From Odiellus spinosus (Eukaryota > Arthropoda > Arachnida > Opiliones > Phalangiidae): 64,000 nt of DNA. The notes below the pieces were generated by a model. It worked only from the letters and a program-made list of their open reading frames with translations. It was not told where the DNA came from and ran no database searches. The stretch lies in the NCBI GenBank assembly GCA_963920705.1, contig OY987231.1, positions 23,820,200-23,884,199 of the forward strand. Direction: 5' to 3'. Of the stretch, positions 50,101-59,100 are shown piece after piece; position 1 is the first letter of the stretch; each line of letters begins with the position of its first letter. Made by a program: the position numbers and the translations under genes.

Positions 50101-53100
50101 GATAAAATATATTTGAGAAAACTTTCAATTTAGACTTTAAATACGTAAATTAAATGAACCAATGATTAATATAATACTTAATTAAGCTCCTAAGAAGAAA
50201 CGTACTAATTACAAGAGTGGTGGTTCGGCTACAACACCCACTTCAACCTACTCAGGTAGCTCGCAATAATTTCACCTTAATTTGGCACTTAAAGACGAAT
50301 CTAGGCTAAACCACCATCTCCGTGATTTTATTTGCATAGACGTAAAGTAGCCTCTAGCTTTATTTTTCTGCCAAATTAAGCTGAAATGCGCTTCCAGGGT
50401 AAGAGCTTTCCGATAAATTTATATATTTGACGGAAGCGTTCATCGCTAACGTATTCAAATTCTCGATTTAAAGCTGGTATCTACGGAGAGATGTACTCTC
50501 GATGAGAGTTAAAAGCGCGTTAACGGAAGACTCTTCCATTCGAAGCGCTATTATAGTTTGTAGATAGTTAAAATTAAATACAAAATGTTTCAGCCATTTT
50601 AAGCTTTTTAAAATTATGCACCGAGATTTTTACGATATATCATTATTGTTATTCTAGAAGCTAAACATTTGAGCTGGCAAAGCATGGCAATTATTATTTT
50701 TACGAAACTTAAAATCATCACGATATTTTAATCTCAATTTACAATCATTTTTAAGTTTCAAGGTTTTACGGTGGTTTTTTCTTCAAATATTAGTACTTTT
50801 AATTGGGTTTTGAAGTTAAGCCATAAATTAATTTTATTAAAGTGACTCTGTCACAGATTTCTCGTGAAAATCAAAAAAGTTTTGTTAAAAACGCGTTAGC
50901 CCTTACCAAAAAAAGTTAGTCTTTCGGGTCTTTTATGTAGTCTTAAGCGGTCTTGAGGAAGTCTTTCATTATGTCAAGAAGTCTTACAGACTTCCCCGTG
51001 ACTTTAGTAGTGTTCTTGAGGACCTCTTCAGATCCGACTAACTTTTTTCGGTAAGGGTAACCTTTTTAATGTGCGAAAAAACCTAAAATGAATCCGTAAC
51101 TGTGAAAAAATAGTGACATTATCACTTGAATTTAATTTCTACGCAGCCGTACCGCGTTTTCGTCCGTAAATTTTATGAAACCTAAAAGATAAGACTACCT
51201 ATTTTGTTTAATTTAAGCTAATGATAGTTTATGGTTAAATGAGAATATTATAATTTAAATCTAAATTCCGTATCCCTCTAATCATTGCTTAATTTAAAGA
51301 AGAAAAAAAAATGCGTGGGTTGAAAATGTACAGTTTGAATTCTAGCAAAACTAATTCATTATTAGTTAATTTATGAAAAGGATATACTAGTTTAAATCAA
51401 CGTCCTTGAAAATTTTAACCACCCACTATATTTAATTTTTTATATTTATTTCGATATTATAATCAAATCCTTTATAATTTTCAGCAAAATCCGGTTTGGT
51501 TAAGTTTTATTTAAATTAAGATTGTCATTTTCTAGTTTGACGAGATTTACTAAAATACAAAAAACCATTCCAGCAACAAAGTATACGAGAATAATTTCAG
51601 ACATAAATCAAGGCCTTTACTTTGAAAGAAATAAGCTTCGTAATACGCATGATTGGACATTTTCTCCCCAAATCTACGTTTCCTTTTGTTTCTAGCGTAA
51701 TTTTTCTTCAGCCTTTTTCAACACCGACATTCCTTTGGCATCGGCACGCTTTACTATTACTGAATATTTTATCTTTTTCAACCCTATTTAATTCTGACTA
51801 CGGGCCTCTTTTTAAAGGATAAATGAAAACATTTTTGATTTAGCGGATTGAATATAACCAAGAAGGATCAGATAAGGAGAAGAAAAGTGGGGCTGCGTTG
51901 AGTTAGAGAGAGAAGAGCCAACCTCCCACTCGGGTGGAAAGGGGGATAGGAAATTCTCGAGGTAAACTGTTGTCACGTGGTCGCTAGCTAGCGCGTCTCA
52001 TAAAGGATTCGTTTTACCCACGTGACAACAATTTACCACGAAGCGTCTCTACCCCCGTCTGTCCCCCGTTCTCCCAGAGTGGGAGTTTAGGCCGACGCAG
52101 TAGGAGCCGCGCAGTTCCCACTTTTCCTCTCCTTATCTAATCCTTCTTGATATAACGATTCCCAAAATATGGTAAAAATAGTTTTAAAGGGTCATTCTTA
52201 TGTCATCCACTCTGAAAGAGTTCAGGCTTCACGCGTTTGAATTTAGAAAAAATGTTTCCAGCCAATAAACATTCCCACAATTTTTTATCATATTTTGGAA
52301 TTGCTTAAAAATAAAACTTTTTTTCTTAGGTTTTATTAAGAAAATGCTAAATAAAAATGTGTTTCTTCAGTTTTTATTTATCCTTAAAGTTACGAATTAC
52401 CTATAGACGCGTTTAATTCTAAAATATCTTAATTTTTGTTTTCGTTAGCATCTGCTGGAGCTGCGGATGAAGAAATGTTCATCAGAGCATTTACAGATGT
52501 GCCTAGAATTCAGGTACGCGAAATTACGAAGAATAATCCTAGATTTTTATCTTAACATCGTCGTAATTAGACTTAAGGGTCAATTTGTCGATAAGATTTC
52601 GAGTCATTCAAATGTTAAATGAAACGTGACACGAAACTTTAAACCACCTGAATTATGATCTTAAAAATGTGGGTTTTATGCCTATCCATGTATCATGGAA
52701 CTACTTATGATCATAAACGTTTCCGTTTTGAATCAACAAATTGTGGCCTGGGCTATTTTACCATTACGGGCAATCAATTTGCATCTTTAGTTTTAAAATA
52801 ATATTTTCAAAATGATCGCAAATTTTTAATTTACGCGAGACTCTTGACTTGATAGATGCTTATTTTGTCTTCCACTAATAATACCCGTCAAATTTTATTT
52901 TTAAAAACTATAGCTTTACAGTTCAAAAGAACTCGAGCAAGAATTAACCAAAATTAGGGAGATACTCTCTGATTCCAATTGTGATTGGGAAAAACGAGTC
53001 GAAGCGGTATTAAACTTAAATTTAAAATTAAATACTCAAATGAAAGAAAAAAATTAAAAGTTAACTTTTTTATAAATAGTTGAAAAGAGTTCGTAGCGTG

Positions 53101-56100
53101 TTATTAGCCGGAGGCACCGAATATGACGAACTTTATCCGAATCTCAGGCTTCTAGAGCCACCATTCCAATTATCGGTCAAAGATCTAAGGTCGCAAGTAG
53201 TTCGAGAGGCGTGCATATCTATTGCGTACGTTTCCAACTTAACACGCTCTTTAGACAGAGAATGCAACCAGGCAACGCTTCCTTAGCATTTTAAAAAGGC
53301 CTAATTCACTATTTATATATTAAAAATCAATATTAAGCTAGAACCCAATGTTTAAAAGTAGGCTTAACCAGGATCCACGCCCTCTCCTCTTCATCTTCGT
53401 TGCATTCTCTCTTTAATTTACAATATGTACAATTCATAATTTGTTCTTGTAATATATTTGTAGCTATTTAGCTCAGCAATTGGGATCTAAATTAGATCGC
53501 TTTGCGGAATCCTTGTTGCCACACTTAATTAACCTCATACCTAATAGTGCAAAAATAATGTCGTCCGCCGGAACAGTCGCTGTTAGATTCATTATACAGC
53601 ACACTCACGTCAATCGTTTAATTCCCATTATCACTTATAACTTATCTTCCAAATCAAAGGACATAAGAAAGTAAATATCTTCCCGTCGTAAATCAGCAAC
53701 AACTCCCAACTTTTTGGTCGCTTTAAAATATTAATTTTTAAAATAATTAGATCCTGTTCGGAATTTCTGGATCAATTATTGCACACATGGCCAACTCATA
53801 CTCTGGAAAAACACGTGGCATTATTACAAGACGCTATTAAAAAGGGCATTAGCGATGCGGATCCCGAAGCGAGAGCATTTTCGCGAAAGTAAGATTTTCA
53901 TAAATTTATGTTTTTGGTGATTCTAATGTTTAATTTCTACACGTTCGGTTCGCAGAGCATACTGGGGGTTTGCTGACCATTTCCGAGAGCAAGCGGATAG
54001 CTTGTTAAACTCTCTAGATAGCAGCAAACAGAGAATGCTTCAAGGTGAGCTATCCATGAGTAATTCTTCTAGTAACAATTCGCTAAATAGCGCGGGAAGA
54101 CCATTCCGAACGACCGCATCCCATGGTGGCTCTACCGAAAATCTCACGTAATTAGTTTTTTTTTTCAGTATTACGGTAAAACCTCGTTATATCAAAACCC
54201 AAATTTTCAATAAATCTTTTCCTTATATCCAGTTAAGCCTAGTTTTAGCGGACGAACTTGAGTTATATTTATATTTGCCCTATTGACCTTAACTAACCAC
54301 TCTGTCATCCGCAAAGTTGGCAACACCACTCTAAAAAGATTAATTTCCCCTCCTGAATTTTGATATACCGAGGTTTTATATTTCAGTTCCGATTAAGGCT
54401 TTGATTTTATCGGCTCTTAATTAGCTCTGGCCGTTTACTGGGAGGCTTAGGCAGCGGGCGCGGGAGGTCGGGAATTCCAGTCTACAACAGCAAGGGTGAA
54501 CAAAGTAAGAGCTCCTCCTCTTCCTCCGATGGAGAAGAGTAAAAAAAAATCAAAATCAAATCAATCTTTATTTTTTAAACCTATAACTCCTTTTCTACGT
54601 GTTCGAATCCGATTTTTAAAATCAATACGTGGCATGTCTTTAATTTATCGGTAGTCTTTAAAAAGTTTATATTATAGTTTTTTTTTATATTTTCCATCTC
54701 TACATTTTTATATTATTTGCAATAAAACGTACGAAACGTTAATTTTATTACTTTTATTTCTTTTTTGAAATATATCGCATCCCTAAGTGTCGCACTTATG
54801 ACAAATGTATTTAAAATGGAGATTCTTGTCAAAAAATATAATCGAAATTTAATATTTTATATACATCTACAAATTGAGACTAATTGCGTCAGAATTAACC
54901 GAGATTTTTGACCAATTTTGATTTAATTAGTCGAATTTTGAAGAACTTGATTTTAGTTACTAAATAAGACAGACTTCAAAATTGGTCTAGAAATGTTTTT
55001 ATGATTATTTCTGACCAAGTTTGACCAGTTTTGCCCTCAACTTTGAAAACTACGATTTAAATTTTCAATTTAAATCTCGATTTTATTTGACAAAAGTCTC
55101 AATTTTATGTAATTGCACGCATATTTTTTATTACATTTATTATTATTTTTTCTTCGTAGATTGTTTTTTACATAAATTTATCGGTACTTTTTTCCCCACC
55201 TCTTCCTTCCTTATTCCTTTTTTCGTATTTTTTTTTTGTGGAATTTGTTTTTTTTTTCCGTCGTTATTGTTGTATTTTAGTTCGGCCCAATCCCTATACC
55301 ATGCGTTCGAATAGTGCCATAGATGTTGGGGCCCTGAGAAGAGCTAAAATTCGAGCCGGAGGCATGAATCCTTTATTAAATTTGCCGAGAGGTTCCGGCG
55401 CCTCACTACGTAAGTTATTTACGACGTTTAAAACCCCAAAAAATCGTTAAAATGATGATGAAGACGAGTAACTCGTTATTTTTTATCTAATAGAGTGTTA
55501 AAATATTCCCTTAAACTTTATTAAAACTCTCATCAAATTGGAGTTATGTAACTTTGTTAATTAACTCTATTTCAATACTAAGAATAGAAAATTACACTAT
55601 ATTGACTTATCTCAGAAAATTAGGCTTAGCATTAAGCCTAATACTGATTAGGCTTAGCTCTAAATTGGTGAGTTTCAATGATGTTTTAACAAATATTTTA
55701 ACATTATTTAATTGATACGGAATAACTCGTTCGTCATCTTCATTATCCCTTTAAACCCTTCCTCCAATAATCTTTTTCCAAAAAACCATAAAACCAACGC
55801 AAACACAAACCGTCGCGTAGGTTTCTTTAATTTTTATTATATATAATTATAATTTAGAGCATGGCTTGTTAATTTATTTATGATTTAAATTTAGTTTTCA
55901 GCACAATTTAAGCACGAGATCATAATTTTATTACATTCTAAATGTACTTTAGTTTATAAGTTTAAATCTCGTTTAAAACACATCCCTTTATTTTTTCTTA
56001 CAATATTTATTTGTAGCTCGCATGGGAATTCGTAAACATTCTGATAACACAGTCAGTGCCATTACGTCGCCTGAAAGAATTAGTCGAAGCAGAGCAAGAG

Positions 56101-59100
56101 GAGTTTCACATTCCCAGCGTAAGTTTTCTACAATGTTCAAACTAAAAATATTCTGTCAAAGTTAACCTGTTTTTTTTTTTTTTTTTTTTAAATTGATTTA
56201 TTTAGCGAGTAGTAGGTCGGGTTCCCCTTCTTCTCGCCTTAGCTACGCAACTTATCAAATGCAGTCGCCTGATGGTTCAACTCCTGGACGAGTTAGGCGA
56301 AGGTCCGGAATTCCCACAGCCGGAGGAGCTAGCCGAGATGGAAGTCCGTCGAGAAGTAAGTTAAGATTTAATTTAAGGGGTCTAGAGTATCGAGTTTTCT
56401 TGGTCAAAACATTACCTACTACTCGACTTAAGCGATAATCTCCCATTCATATATTGATCTATGAATTATTCAAATGATTTTCAGTTGGATTTGATCGCCG
56501 CCTAAGTAGCGGAAGTGTACATAGTAGAGGAGGAGGCGATCATGTTCTGTCATCCGCAGTTTGTAAGTTTTTTTGAATTTTTAATATAAGTCGCTTTGTT
56601 TGTTTTAATATCTCACCGGTCTTGCTTTACGCTTTGATGTTTGTCCTCCTTTTTCTGTTTTATTACTTTGTTTCAAACCCAGTTTTACCTTCTCGCGAAG
56701 CTCCAGTCCCTATTCTGGCTGAAAGAATTCTACCTGGTAATAAAGAGGCGGAAGATGCTGTAGCCGATGCTCTGGTTAGCAATTGGCACGTAAGTAAACT
56801 AAAAGCTTTGATTCAGAAATTTACGGTTTAATTTAATTTGAAATGTTTGGCTTTGTTTCTCGTAGAGAATGCCCGCTAGGAAGAGGTATAATGCCTTTGA
56901 CGATCAATCGGACGAGAGTGAAACGTCAAGCGTCTGTTCAGATCGATCTTTCGGTTCATTCGGGGGTCGCTGCGTCGATGACGTGGCTGATATCATTCAT
57001 TGTTTAAAGAGTGTTCAGTGGGGAGATCGCAAAGAAGGCTTGCTGGGTCTTCAAGCCCTGTTGCGATCAAACCGAATGCTGACAACTCCTGAACTTAAAA
57101 TGATTACTGATATCTTCACGCGATTGTTCATGGATCCTCACATGAAAGTAAGTGTTTGCTAAAAGATGAAAATGCTAATCAAACAAGGCTTAATGTATAG
57201 ATAAATTGATCAAACTATGCTCAATGTATAGAACAATAGACCAAGCTAGGCTTAGGATAGAAAAATAGATTAAACAAGGAATAGGAATGGAGAAATAGTT
57301 CAAACTAGGCTTAAGGATAGGAAAATAGTTCAAACTAGGCTTAGGGATAGAAAAATGGTTCAAACTAGGCTTAGGGATAGAAAAATGGTTCAAACTAGGC
57401 TTAGGGATAGAAAAATGGTTCAAGCTGACCCTAGGGATAAAACAATAGTTCAAACTAACCTTCGATCAAACCAAGCTTGAGTATATAAAAATAGATAAAA
57501 TTCTAAAATATCTAATTGTTTTTACTCATTAGGTATTCACTTTATTTTTGGATACACTAAATGAACTAATAATCGTGCACAAGGGCGACCTTCGAGGTTG
57601 GCTCTTCCCCCTAATTACGCGCATTCTACTTAAACTGGGAGGAGACATACTGCCCTCTTTGCAATCGAAAATTCAACAAACGCTTGACTTGGTTCGAGAT
57701 TCGTTTCCGCCCGAAGACCAATTCAAAGTCATTACCCGCTTCTTAAACGACCAAACGCAGACGCCCAATCAAAAAGTTAAAATCGCCCTTCTTCAGTACT
57801 TGCACAATTTACTACAAGTTATGGATGCCTGCGATTTTTCTTCCAACGATTCCGATACTAAAATCGCCGTTAGCAAAATAATCGCTTGGACCGCCGATCC
57901 GAAAGGCACCGACCTTAAAAAAGTAATTCAAACCTTATTTTTTTTAAACCTGAATATTGACTAATTACGTTTTATAGCCGGCCCAGGATGTAATTGTAGA
58001 TTTATTCAATCTAAATTCACCGGAATTTTCAATTCTACTAAACCAAATGTCGAAAGTCTTTCAAGTAAGATTCGTAACAATTTTTTTATAAGATATTGGC
58101 CAACACTAAAATGAAAACTGATGAGCAGTGATTTTTTTTTTTTTTACTCTGATTAATTTAATCAGGACAGCGCATTTCGATTACTTCGTAGACGCAACAG
58201 TTCGGATAGCTCTTCTTCTTTAGGCGGCTTAAAAAGTCCGCCAAGCCCAGTCATGTCAATCCATTCGCCAAATACGACTTTAACAAGGTGGGTTAAAAAC
58301 GCCCCACCCTTTTTTATGTTTCACTCGATATAGAATTTTAATACGGACTTCTTCGCAAGGATTAGGAGTCGATCGGGGTCGTCTCAAAATAGCTCTTTTG
58401 AAATGGACGATACGGAGAATCAAATGCCGGAGGATTATTATCATTCCTTGCGTAAAACGTCAGCCGAGATTCAAAAGTATAGTCAAGACAGCCTCGATCA
58501 GGATATCTTCGGTAAAGATTCGGTCACCAGGAAATTGGGAGATTCTAATTCCCCGCAAGACGGGCTTGGAACGAATTCCGTCGTCGATGGGAAATTGGAT
58601 ACGCTGGAGGAAAGATTCGAAATTTCCAGTAACGATTCTTCGCCGATTAAAAGAGGAATGGAATACCAAAATACGCGGAATGCCTTCAATATGCAGTCCT
58701 TGGAAGAAGCACTATACGAGGCTGAGATGGATATAGCCGAAGGTCAGTCACTCTTTCTGTTCTAACCTTTTGATGGCATCCAACAATCCTCTCCTTAATT
58801 TGGAGTAACTAATCTTATAATAAAATAGGCCAAACTACATTAAATGTATATAGAAATAGGTCAAATTAGGCTTCAGTGGAATATGAGGCCAAAAGAATAT
58901 AAATCAAATTAGGCTTAGTACTAGGAAGTAGGAATGAACACAAATTAGGCTTAGGTGAAATGATAACAAATTAGGCTTAAGTTAATGTTTGTTAATAGGC
59001 GAAATTGGGCTTCAGTAGAATCTAAATGTTTATGAAAATAGGCCCACGTAAGGATTCAGTGGACCTAAAGGTACCAAGAAAATAAATCAAACTAGGCTTA

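Larger units (their letters stand above)
50256..52448. other. CLASP intron 10
   Basis: 2.2 kb containing two independent MITEs (50900-51057 and 51859-52149) and AT-rich filler. No exon seen. Confidence 0.5.

Noticed and set aside
54598..54615. GTGTTCGAATCCGATT resembling a tRNA B box
   Set aside because: No A box at the right distance and no cloverleaf can be drawn; also within CLASP intron 17.
57190..57453. 87-codon minus-strand ORF with SLNHFSIPKP repeats
   Set aside because: Derived from the 30-bp minisatellite in CLASP intron 23.
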